A stretch of DNA of 64,000 nucleotides from contig JAOVFP010000017.1 of assembly GCA_025738555.1 (NCBI GenBank), positions 1,054,001 to 1,118,000 on the forward strand, written 5' to 3'. The first letter of the stretch is position 1. Each line of letters begins with the position of its first letter. Positions 25,280-35,693 of the stretch are shown here, piece by piece. The position numbers and the translations under genes were made by a program. The notes below the pieces were generated by a model, which had not been told where the DNA came from, did not search any database, and saw only the letters and a program-made list of their open reading frames with translations. Source of the DNA: Cyathus striatus (Eukaryota; Basidiomycota; Agaricomycetes; Agaricales; Nidulariaceae).

Positions 25280-26695
25280 CACTCCTCCATGAAATCATGT
25301 AGACTCCATGTAGATTCCACCTGGACTCTACTTGGACTTCACTTGGACTCTACTTGGACTCTACTTGGACTTCACCTGGACTTTACATATAGAAAATAAT
25401 AGACTCTACATAGACTTCAGGTGGACTCCAGGTGTGAGCTGGACTGCACCTGGAGTCCGCTGGACTCAAGCAACTGGACTCCACCTGGATTCCACCTGGA
25501 CTCTACCTGGACTTAAGTAAATTCAAGCACCTAGACTGAACCTGGACTCTACTTGGACTCTACCTGGACTTTTAGTAAAATCAAGCACCTAGACTGAACC
25601 TGGACTCTATCTGGACTCTACTTGGACTCTACCTGGACTCTACCTGGACTTTAGTAAATCAAGCACCTAGACTGAACCTGGACTCTATCTGGACTCTACC
25701 TGGACTCTACCTGGACTTTAGTAGAATCAAGCACCTAGACTGAACCCAGACTCCACATGGACTCTATCTGGACTCTACCTGGACTTTAGTAGAATCAAGT
25801 AACTAGACTGAACCTGGACTCTACATGGACTCTACCTGGACTCTACCTGGACTTTAGTAGAATCAAGTAACTAGACTGAACCTGGACTTTACATGGACTC
25901 TACCTGGACTCTACCTGGACTTTAGTAAACTCAAGCACCTAGACTGAACCTGGATTCTACATGGATTCTACCTGGACTCTACCTGGACTCTACCTGGTCT
26001 CTACTGAACTCAAGCGTATAAGCTGTACCTAGACTCTATTGTCATAGTTGTAATGTGTTTCCCACAGTCATCATACTTGTCACACATGTGTGAAAGTGTG
26101 ACATATTGAAAAATGTTAGAAAAAGTGTGGTGCCTAAGCTGTATGTAGACTCTATTGTTACATGTGTGTGAAAGTGTGACATGTTGAGAAATGTTGGAAA
26201 AAGCGTGACATGTGTGACAAGCGTGGGAAAAGTGTGACATGTTCGAAAAGTGTGGCAAGTGTGATGATTGTAATATGTGACATTTTTCGAACATGTCACA
26301 CTTTTCCCACGCTTGTCACACATGTCACGCTTTTTCCAACATTTCTCAACATGTCACACTTTCACACACATGTAACAATAGAGTCTATGTACAGCTTAGG
26401 CACTTGAGTTCAGTGGAGTCCATGTAGAGTCCAAGTAGAGTCCAGGTGGAGTCCAGGTAGAGTCCAGGTAGAGTCCAGGTAGAGTCCAGGTAGAGTCCAG
26501 GTAGAGTCCAGGTAGAGTCCAGGTAGAGTCCAGGTAGAGTCCAGGTAGAGTCCAGGTAGAGTCCATGTAAAGTCCAGGTGGAGTCCAGGTGGAGTCCATG
26601 TAGAGTCTAGGTAGAGTCCACCTGAAGTCCACCTGGAGTCCACTTGGAGTCCACTTGGAGTCCACCTGGAGTCCACCTGATCTCATGGAGGAGTG
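25280..26695. mobile_element. Foldback element: inverted minisatellite arms around a 119-bp palindrome
   Basis: The ends match as an inverted repeat: cactcctccatga at 25280-25292 and tcatggaggagtg at 26683-26695. Inside the left end, a 12-bp unit close to CTGGACTCTACC runs from about 25310 to 26020, organised in higher-order units of about 60 bp that begin ctagactgaacc. Inside the right end the reverse complement (AGAGTCCAGGT) runs from about 26415 to 26680. In the centre 26131-26249 and 26284-26402 are nearly perfect inverted copies with a loop of about 34 nt. No transposase is encoded, so this is a non-autonomous, hairpin-forming element or the fused ends of a larger one. Open frames over it (repeats of LYLDSTWT) are products of the repeat. 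Confidence 0.75.
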
Positions 26696-26711
26696 AAATA
26701 TACAGCCATTT

Positions 26712-27032
26712 CCTAACATCCCATTTGATGTATTCAGTGAATTTATTCTCTCAAATTTTGGCTCCAATATCACACTTTCTGCCACATTACTTATATTGTT
26801 CTCTATAATTGATAATGTTGATCTTTTAAGTCTGCATGCAAGACAGCAGAATGCAAAGTTAAAGGGAGAAAAAAATGTTGATGCAACTGCATGGATTATG
26901 TTACTTACTAGAGCTATCCAGGAAAACATTGGCAAGGACTCAGATGATCTTTTTGAAGATGATGAAATTACTGAGTACACAACTGAAAAGGGTAGATCTA
27001 TTTTGTTGAGCCTTAAACCAAGGGCTACCTAA
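26712..27032 (+). pseudogene. Fragment of an unrecognised coding sequence
   Basis: One frame stays open from 26712 to a stop at 27032 and reads like protein (IPFDVFSEFILSNFGSN, ARQQNAKLKGEKNVDATAW, an acidic DSDDLFEDDEIT). It starts immediately outside the foldback element, so its 5' part may have been cut off by that insertion. The family is unknown. Confidence 0.35.
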
Positions 27033-27089
27033 TTTACAAATTATGTACACAATGTTGTCTAGCACATTTAAGGGGTCAGCAACCACCCA

Positions 27090-28990
27090 CCCCCCCCTCC
27101 TACCTTCCTAATTTGATAATATTATGTAATTATTTTACCAGCCTTTGTTTCTTTCTTGCACATACATGTCCTCCCACATTCTTTTTACATTCATCATCAC
27201 AAAACCAATCATCCTCTGGACACTCTAGGAAACTGAGACATGTGTAATGGTACTAGTAAAATACACACAGTGAGTACAAGATAATTAGAGCAGAGGAACA
27301 CTCTTACAGAGAAGTTACAGCCAGGTGATTTACAATGCAAAAGATCTTCTGGAAAAATCACTTTGAGGTTGCAATTGATATCTGCGCATATATACTCTTC
27401 ATCCTCAGCAAACTTCTGTCGACAAGTTCCTCTAGTATCTCAAGTTGGTATGAATGAGTAAGTTGTTGGTCTACTAAAATTAAATTAACATGTGAATACT
27501 TTCTTCTATGACAGGATGGCTGGAGTGCTCATTGACAGCAACCACATTTTGAATGCTGTTAGCACTTCCCTCATTTAAATCTTCATCACCTTTGCTCTTA
27601 TCTGTTTCTTCACCAGGTTGATCAGCAACTTTATCTTCAACATCCCTGAGTAACAGTTCCAAGACAGTAAGAATCAATTTGTGTATCACTTTGAAAGTTG
27701 AAATTGTAACTGACTGCATAACCATTCTAGTACTATGTCCCTCTGAAATTTTCAGTGTGCTCATTCCAGCATGCTTCTTTTTGATGTCCTAGGTTTTGCA
27801 AGGTAAGCTGCTTTCATTAATACATTTTCCTTCTTGGTTATCTCAAAAAATGATTTATAGATATTGACAGTTGCTCCAAGATATTTAGCAAGAATATGTG
27901 ATCACAAGTTATATTTCCATATTGCTGGAGAATTTTCGGGGCAGATAGTACACATCACTGGGTAATTAGAGCATGGTGAGCAATCAGAAGAGATGGCAGC
28001 TTGTAATAATTTAAATTTGCACAAGTTAACACATTTCAATTTTTTCATAGATATAGCTGTTGTATTTCCTTTTGTTTCCAGGTGTATAACACAATCACCT
28101 GTGACATTTAAACACAAGCCACATGCTTCAGTAATGCCATGAAGTCGAAAATCATGAAGAATATGCCCCCCCATGTGTTTCAAAATCTCAGGTGTACTCA
28201 GTTTGGATACTTCAACATTTGGACAAAACCTACAGCTCCCTGCTGAAGGCTCTCTCCATGGGTCGTCATTTATGTTTAAATCATTTTCACAGATGAAGCA
28301 AGCACCTTGGAAATCATTGTAAGTCACATATTAATCCAGTTTTATTGTAACCATAGACTTACCTCCTTGTGCCCAATATGGAAATGAGTCACTTAATGTT
28401 ATAACAGGTAACTGGTCAATATCGTCTTTAACTTGCTCATAAAGTAGTCCAGCAAAGACATGGAGGTCAGCAGTCTCAAAGCTGTAAGTGCTAGCTCCTA
28501 TATTTCAACCTTTCAATGCTGGAAGAATTGTAGGATCAATAACATCGAACCAACAGCCTTCTGCCTCATGAAAACAAGCACCATTTTCGAAATTTCCAGT
28601 CCACTCCCAATCAGGCCCATCCAGTTGCTGAGAGGTATCATGAAGAGCAATATTCATAATTTGAGCATGAATTTGCATCAATGTTAGTTACTTCATCAGC
28701 TGGAATTGCCTGTGGCTCTGACTCTGTATCTGATATTATTGGAGCTGCACTGGAAAGAACAGCCAGCTGAACAAAATGCTGGACCCTTGGGAGATCAGGC
28801 TTGTTCTTCTTCTCAAAGTAGTTAAGTATTGAAGATGAAGAGGAGAGCACAGCCACATTTGTATGGTGAGACTTCCCATTTGTATGGGCAATCCAATTAG
28901 CTTCACCTCCAGTCCCAATATGAACATCAGTTTTACATCTATTGCAAAATCGTGTTGATGACTCGTCAAATGTGCTAAGCTGAACACATT
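27090..28990 (-). pseudogene. Multi-zinc-cluster protein, probably transposon-associated
   Basis: Minus-strand pieces in order: FCNRCKTDVHIGTGGEANW with H at both HTNGKSHH (about 28960-28860, a CxxC...H finger), LNYFEKKNKPDLPRV, WEWTGNFENGACFHEAEGCW (about 28600), CFICENDLNI, PSAGSCRFCPNVEVSKLS with HMGGHILHD (28327-28100), CGLCLNVTGDCVIHL, CSNYPVMCTICPENSPAIW (about 27930), a linker MSTLKISEGHSTRM to ESIHML (27764-27480), CRQKFAEDEEYICADINCNL and an end like a PHD finger (about 27420-27150). Such proteins, built of several cysteine-histidine clusters, are common beside transposons in mushroom genomes as I recall. Several frames break (for example a stop after NSCSNYEYCSS near 28640), so it is probably dead. 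Exact function unknown; DNA binding is inference. Confidence 0.5.
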
Positions 28991-30769
28991 AAATAAATAA
29001 AACTAATAATTAAAGAGTGAAGTTAGGGAGCTCACATTTTTCTTCTTTGATTTAACCATCACAATAAAAATTGGATGAGAGTTCTGATAAGGGGACAAGA
29101 GAATATAAGTTGAAAGGAATATGAAAATGATGAAGTATAAAGCATCCTTTTAAGCATCCAAATTGCAAGGACCTGTCAATGTTGTCAATGAGTCAAGAAG
29201 TTGGGTTGACAATTTTGGCTTGTAAATTTCATTGTTGACTCTGATTGAGACTATGTTTTTTCCATATTTGAAGTGAAAGCACATGTAAAACTGAATAACA
29301 ATGAGGCCTTGACACAAATGGGAACAATGGTCTCTCTGGGGATGATAGTGCTGTCTCTGATCATCTCTGCTCTGCACTAAGCTCTAGCTCTGGGAATGGT
29401 CTAAGCTCTGGCTCTAGCTCAGTGCTCTCTCTTTTCACTGCTTTGCTCTGCTCTGCTCTCAATCTATCTCTTGCTAGCTCTTTCTCTAATGCTTGCTGTG
29501 CTCTATGTTCTGCTCGTGTTTTGCATCTGATTCTGAGCGCTACTGGACCCTGAACTCACTTGTTGATCTGCTGCTCTGTGATGCACTACAGCTTTGCTGG
29601 GTTTGGGTTCAGCCTCTACCACACTTTTGCCACTCTTCTTAGATTTTGGCAGAATTGCAAGCACATTATAACTTATTCAATTCACACTACTCTGCAATGT
29701 TAGCGCTTGTATCCGGTTTACCCCCTCGTGGTGGGCTCCAGATAAAGTACCTAGTTTAGCGCAATGTAGTATAAATTAAAATATATGTAATTTCACTCAC
29801 ACCATGTATGCTCACTAAGAAGGTGCTCATTGGGTAAGACTTGGATGCAAAATGCTTCCAAGCGAAGTAAAGTAAATGGGGAGGTGTCAAAGGTGTTTTG
29901 ATGCACATTCCTTAATCTTGGACTTAGCATGGGCTTATGACTTCTCACTTCGCATTGCACTTAGAATCTCAAAGCTCACACAAATACAAAAGCACAATGC
30001 TAGATGGTATTTTTCGGGGCACAGGAGACTCCTCTCATCCTACTTAACTCTACCTATTAAATATCCTACAAAACTACAGCTAGAGGAACTATATAGTTAA
30101 TACAAAAGCAGTAATTGTGCATTAGCTAAGCTGTAAAGTAGACATTGTAGACTAGCTACGAGAGTCTGGGATGGACCAGAGTAAATCATGGTTTGACATG
30201 CATATGAGCACCAAGAACACATCCATATGGGAAGATAACAAAGTACAATAGAATCTGTCTGCAGGTGAGGTGCTCCATATGAAAGTATGATGCCACATGC
30301 TTTGACATGTGGAAATGGGAAACACTGAATCAGCCTGCTGGAAATGCCGGGTCTCAGACCTAGCCAGGCGCCTATGACATGCTGATGCACAGTGCTGGTA
30401 CAGTGTGGTTAGATAGCGGCACTTGCCATGGGTCTGGTCCTCATGCCTTTTCCTATGACATGATAACATTGCTTCGATAATCTATTATTAGAATAGACGT
30501 GTGCTTAGCTTGATCTCTGGCCTTACTGGTAATTATCTCTCACCAATGTCGAGAATAAACTCTGACCTCAATGTTTCTATTCTTAGATGCTTTCCTACTT
30601 AGGCTAGTAATGTCCCTTATTAGTGCGGATTGTTCCCACGCTAGCTAATGGTCCGGGACCTCTACCTTAGCTACTAATTACAACCCAGATATATTATACC
30701 ATTTGTAAGTAGCATGTAGAATATAGAAATAATGTTTTTATAGTAGGTAGAAGTATGCTAGGCATATTA
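28991..30769. other. Non-coding stretch with a GCTCT-rich tract
   Basis: Around 29370-29530 the plus strand is crowded with GCTCT words (ctctgctctgctctc and similar). The rest contains many stops and no family I recognise. A gggctcca-like word near 29737 (ccctcgtggtgggctccagataaag) resembles sequence next to retroelement ends, but no LTR pair was found. Confidence 0.35.
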
Positions 30770-31651
30770 GCACTGTGCATATGACAATTGTTCCAATACA
30801 CTTGTAAACCATAGAGGAGGTGTATTTTGTGATGTTCATAACCAGGAATTTGGAGCAAGATGTCATGTTCATGACTGTCCAAATCAAAAGATAAATAATA
30901 CACAAGCTTGCAATGAGCACCAGGAAATGTGGTGTAAATATAACTTAGAACATAGTTCAGACTACTTAAATGGTGCACGAAGAATGCTTCATAAACCAGA
31001 AGAAGATGTGTTCAGCAGCGTCATGATGAGTCAGATAATGAAATTTCAAACAAAAAACATTATTTTAGTGCCTCTCGCTATTATTGTGTAGAGACAATAT
31101 GTGCTCCATGTGGTGCTGTAATTGCATGGACAAAGTTTGTGAAGTCAGAGTCAGCAACCAATATACTTAAGTTCTTGGAAGATGTTTTTCCTAATGAAGA
31201 ATCAAGACCAGATTATATATGTATTGATAAGGCATGTAAGGTTCTTAGAACAGCAGTTGCAAATGGAAGTTGGGTATATTGGTTTAAAGGTAGCTGCTTT
31301 GTAGTGGATGGGTATCACTATACAAATCATTGCTCAGATGATTACCTTTGTAGGAAGTGGTGTAATCCTGCACCTCAAGATGGTTCTGCACCAAATCTTG
31401 TTTATATAGCACAAGATAGAGATGGTGAAAAATATTACAAATGAGCATTCAATACACAAGCCTGTGAACAGCTAAACTCATGGCTTGGTGGATTTGAATC
31501 TATAATGAAACACATGACTCCAAGCAACTTTAATTGGTTCATACATTCTATGATCTTTCATCATACTCAACATGTAATAAAACAGCAGAACAGCCAAAAT
31601 TTTAGCATTATTAGTGAAGATCTAGAACTTGATGATGGTACTGAAATATAA
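30770..31651 (+). pseudogene. C-terminal part of a CxC6/KDZ-type transposase
   Basis: A cysteine cluster (NHRGGVFCDVHNQEFGARC then CPNQKINNTQACNEHQEMW) lies at about 30800-30940, followed in another frame by YYCVETICAPCGAVIAW, YICIDKACKVLRTAV, FVVDGYHYTNHCSDDYLC and, beyond a TGA at 31441, AFNTQACEQLNSWLGGFES up to LELDDGTEI. It matches the minus-strand gene at 35694-39274 block by block. The catalytic-type residues (ID.AC, VDGYHYTNH....LC, ACEQLN) are kept, but one frame change (near 31010-31040) and the TGA, where the relative has arginine, break it. The 5' part is missing. Confidence 0.7.
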
Positions 31652-31889
31652 TTTCTATGTAACATTTTTATATATGGTGTGAAAAATGTAATAGGTAATA
31701 GTAATATTAATGATTATAGTAATAATGCCTCTAAGTGTAATAATAATGGAAGTACTTAGCCACATCATGTTGGCATGACAACCAAGTGGTAATAGAGATG
31801 TGGTAGGGAGATAATAGATTGCTGTTATCAATGCTGAGATGTGTAGGAAAATGTGTATGAGAATTAATTGAGACCCTATAAAACACCTA

Positions 31890-32262
31890 CATTTCTTGTT
31901 AAGTCCACCTGGAATTCACCTGTAGTCCACCCAGAGTCCTGAACCCTTACTTAAGAACACACCTAAGATATTAGAACTCAGTGGAAAATATGGACTCCAT
32001 CAGGACTCCACCCAGAGTCCTGAACCCTTACTTAAGAACACACCTAAGATATCAGGACCCAGTGGAAAATATGGACTCCATCAGGACTCTGTATATTCCA
32101 ACAGGATGCCACCAGGACAATATCCATTCCATCAGGACTCCATCCGGACAATATTCATTCCACCAGGACTCCACCCAGACTCCAGCTGAACAAGCTGGAG
32201 TCCATCTGGAATATCCAGACTATATTGGGTCCACCCGGAGTCTGGCCAGAGTGGGGGGGGGA
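31890..32262 (+). repeat. Tandem ggactcc-type repeats ending in a G9 tract
   Basis: A unit of about 78 bp (actccacccagagtcctgaa ... gtggaaaatatggactccat) occurs twice in tandem between 31929 and 32085. Looser ccaccaggactccat words follow to 32190. The stretch ends gtgggggggggagtgtaaag, whose cactcc word recalls the ends of the foldback element at 25280. It may be the subterminal region of the transposon that carried the gene at 30770-31651. Confidence 0.5.
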
Positions 32263-32754
32263 GTGTAAAGTACTGGGCATCTACCAGCTTTTCAATCACA
32301 GTACCTCTCAAACAGCTTTCTTTTTCTTGTCAGGAACAAACATTACCTACTCCTCCATGCCACCTTTAATTGATCTAACTTGCCTTCCAACAGTCCCAAC
32401 TGAAACAATCATACTTAACAGACCTATTATAGCTATTGCAGAAGCTTTCCCATTGTGTGCTATGCTCATTTGCAACCCAAGCATTAATTTATTAGGAGGA
32501 ACAGCTATAGTCAGTCAAGACAACATGCTGAATATTGTAAACACATCTGAAACTCTGACAGGAAATATCCCACAATCCGGTGCTGACCTATTGTTTTCTA
32601 CCGCCCTTGTCACAGCTACCACAATTATTAAGTCCAGGGTGAACAGTATGTCTATCAATGCAGCTATATTGTCACTGTTCTTCACCAACAAAATGTACTA
32701 TTCACTTTACAATGGCAGCTCTATGCAACCTACTAAGGTCTTACTCCTTGATGC
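32263..32754. other. Unassigned open stretch
   Basis: The plus strand is open from 32225 to 32812 in one frame (PTETIILNRPIIAIAEAF and similar), but this includes the antisense of the protease copy beyond 32755, and the residues look like an antisense product. No family recognised. Confidence 0.25.
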
Positions 32755-33402
32755 TCTACTTACTGCAACATGGATGCCAGCATCAGTAAGCTATGCAACA
32801 GGGCAATCTTAGCTAGAATCTCAAAATATGAGGTGGAATGGAAGCTCACAGATTCCACTGCATCATTGAGGGCAGGTGTAGCCCCTCCTCCAAGAGACAT
32901 GGAAACAATTGATGGTCTGCTAGAGGATGCAGCCATATTGAGTACCCAGTTGAAGCTGGAAATACTTTAATCAAGATTGGTTAATAAGTGAATATGTTCA
33001 TGTAAGATAATCTTACATATCCATGACTGATCTGGAGCTGATCAACATATGCTGCTTAGTACACCCCACTGTGAACTTTAGCAATGGACTCACCCAGAAT
33101 CAGCAAGAACCTTCACAGCAATTATATTGGCATTCTTTGCAACATAGAATTGACTTCCTGCTGTGGTACTGCTGTAATGACATTGGCTTCTGGTCTATAT
33201 TTATGAATTAGAAAAATATATGTGCAATGGGTACCATGTCCATTTCCATCAGCAGAGCTATAAGTGGGATTGAGGTGGGATTATTTATCATTTATAGAAA
33301 AAGAAGCTCACACATATCCACTGAATGTCACACCCCAGCTGGCACAACCACCAAATTGGATCTTGGATGTAGAATGAATAAACCCTCACAGCACTTCAGT
33401 CC
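32755..33402 (-). pseudogene. CpG-depleted copy of the middle of the subtilisin-like protease gene
   Basis: About 648 bases align, introns included, with 23127-23776 of the intact protease (exons 6 to 11 in my model). The ends are abrupt: the match starts at tctacttactgcaac and ends at cttcagtc, with unrelated sequence on both sides. Nearly every CpG of the intact copy (about 30 by eye) is TpG or CpA here: agcgtc/agcatc, gccggagg/gctagagg, gaacgcgtt/gaatatgtt, cttcgcgacaccg/ctttgcaacatag. Other sites differ much less. This is a DNA-level duplicate placed among transposon sequences and then mutated as methylated cytosine mutates. It cannot encode an enzyme: no catalytic serine or signal peptide region is present. 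Confidence 0.85.
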
Positions 33403-34990
33403 ATGTATTCTGAAGTGGCCCATCATGCACTCATTGATCTTTGATGTGCTAAACATTATCATCCATTCAACTTTGTTTTGGATGAAGAATATCAGAAGGA
33501 AGTGGAAATGTTATGTCCTGGTACCAAAATTCCACTTCCTATTACAATTAGTCATGACATATATGCTTTATACATTGAGTTTTTAAAGCATGTTAAGAAG
33601 TACTTTTCAGTAGGAATTAAATCTCATATGAATTAAATTAATCATACTCATAGTTAACAGAAATTAGGAATTTCAGTTCATATTGCTTTGGACAGATGGA
33701 CTGCACCAATCACCATTTCCTATCTTGGTGTAGTTGTTATTTGGATGGAGTCATTCATCATGCTGTATTGGAGTTTATTCAGTAAACAATTTTCAAACAT
33801 TATATTATAATATGCTGATGGTCAACAATTAGGCTTACCAAAAGCCATAGCAGTCAACACTTTGCAGAGGTTCTGGCTGATTCTATAAAATGCTTTGGCT
33901 TTAAAATTCATGTGCTCTGCATGGATAATACAGCTAATTGTGATTGTCTGTTAGTGACAGACAAGCAAAATGCTTGAAGTTGAACTCAAACACTTGAAAT
34001 GAAGAAGAAAAGTGAATCTTATTGTGAGCCTGGAATAAAATAGCACAAGAATAAAGAAAAACTAATTAAAATGACCATATTAATAGTAATGTCCTCAAGG
34101 TAATCACATGTAAGTACTGCCTACACTACAACACATGTTACTGTGCTTCTACTATGCAAACTCATGTACTACATATGTTAAAGGTATGTAAAAGGCATGG
34201 TCAAACTGTGCACTGTGCCCATAGTCTTGATGAATGTCACATGACTGATCACATGGTGGTAGGATAAGATATGAGTGGATTAGATTAGATAAGAGATGGA
34301 ATCCTAACATGGTCTAGCTCATAGTATACCTGATTATCCTTCATAATTTGAATGAATACCATCCTGAACTAGATGCTTTGCTCATATTATCAATTTAGTT
34401 GCAAAGGTAGGTGGATTTCATTTCAGAAATAAATATTTTAACTAATGCAATTTTTAGAGTTTCATAGCTTTTCTTCTTCATGCAGCCAATAAAGAAGGCT
34501 ATTCAAATAGCAGCAAATGCAGTCAGATAAAATTGAAGATGTGGAGAGGCAACTCTGAATATTGCTATAGAAACTGAAATTATAATCAATCAAGGTGATG
34601 AAAGGTTGGATGATGAAGAGGCCACTATAGAAGAGGCTGATGCATCTGGTGATGCAGCTCTTGAGGATGATAGTAAGGAGATATGTCAAATTGCATTGAG
34701 CATTTTTCCTTGAGTATATTCATTTATAATCATAAATAGCTGCTTTCTGACTTCTTCATAGGTAGCAGGATTGGCTTGCCAGGTTCACAATGCAACAGCA
34801 GTAAAAGAGAAGTTTGATATACTTGTCAAATATGATAAAGACCTCAGTGGTACTTCAAAAACTCTTGATCAATGTGTTCCAACCTGCTGGAATCCAGACC
34901 TTGCTTGTTTAAATTCACTCATATTTTTGCAGCCTATAATTGAACAGCTAACTGGAAATTCAATCAATAAGTTGCATCTATTTTGATTAT
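33403..34990 (+). pseudogene. hAT-family transposase relic
   Basis: Broken plus-strand frames in hAT order: PGTKIPLPITISHDIYALY (about 33520-33580), LDRWTAPITISYLGVVVIW (about 33690-33750), IHVLCMDNTANCD (about 33910-33950), an acidic linker with LDDEEATIEEADASGDAALED (about 34610-34670), and VHNATAVKEKFDILVKYDKD with QCVPTCWNPDLACL and LQPIIEQLT (34771-34950). The DRWTsP...YLG block and the RVPTRWNSdf-like block (here QCVPTCWNPDL) are hallmarks of fungal hAT transposases. Many stops and frame changes show it is dead, and the C-terminal dimerisation domain is not seen. Confidence 0.75.
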
Positions 34991-35329
34991 GATTTATTCT
35001 GGATGATGAAAATTGTACAAGTTAAATCAGTATCAAAGTAGTCTCTTTACAAAACTAAGCAACTTAAGTTGAATGAACTTAAGTGTAAGTTGTGTAAGAA
35101 TTCAGTAGTATTCTTTAAGCTGAAGCTTGAGCTCTGCAGCCCAACTTCCTACCATTTAAGTGCAAACTGGTTTGTACTATTAACAGATAAGTGGGTGTAT
35201 TGAAAGAGTAAGTAAATGCTGTGCATTACTAAGGCACAGTGGAGAAGTATGAAAATTAAAGTAAGTATAGTACAATAATTTAGAATGAATTGTAACAAGT
35301 CAGCAGTACTTATCCCTCCCCACCCTTTC

Positions 35330-35625
35330 ACCTAAACTTCACATGAAATACACATTGAAGTAACATTTTCACATGAAATTCATGTGAAAACATGTGAAGT
35401 CCACATGAATTTCACCTTTATCTAGGATGTTCCAAAATCACCAAAATTTGGTGAAATTCAAGTGAAGTTTAGGTGAAAACTAGGTTAAATTTAAATATGA
35501 AATTCACATGAAATCCATGTGAAGTACACATGAATTACAGGTCAAATTCATATGCATGTACAGTGCAATAGTTACATGAAATTCATGTGAAATATACATG
35601 AAATGTATATTATTTTCTATATAAA
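35330..35625. repeat. Short repeats of catgtgaaa/ttcacatg
   Basis: Words such as cacatgaaattca, catgtgaaatcc and ccatgtgaagt recur on both strands about every 20-30 bases. The stretch lies just beyond the 3' end of the minus-strand CxC5/CxC6 gene and is probably that element's subterminal region. Confidence 0.55.
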
Positions 35626-35693
35626 AAATGTATTTTAAAGATTTAAAACTTAGAATTACATATGAAAGTTAGAGAATATTGTAAATTTATCTA

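Noticed and set aside
26396..26980. Minus-strand frame of 194 codons with LYLDSTWT repeats
   Set aside because: Its repeats come from the 12-bp minisatellite, and its N-terminal part is antisense to a more protein-like plus-strand frame.
29700..30700. Possible solo LTR or retroelement remnant
   Set aside because: A ctcgtggtgggctcca word hinted at it, but I found no matching second repeat, polypurine tract or coding domain.
32225..32812. Plus-strand frame of 195 codons
   Set aside because: Its 3' part is antisense to the protease copy and the rest has no resemblance to a known protein.
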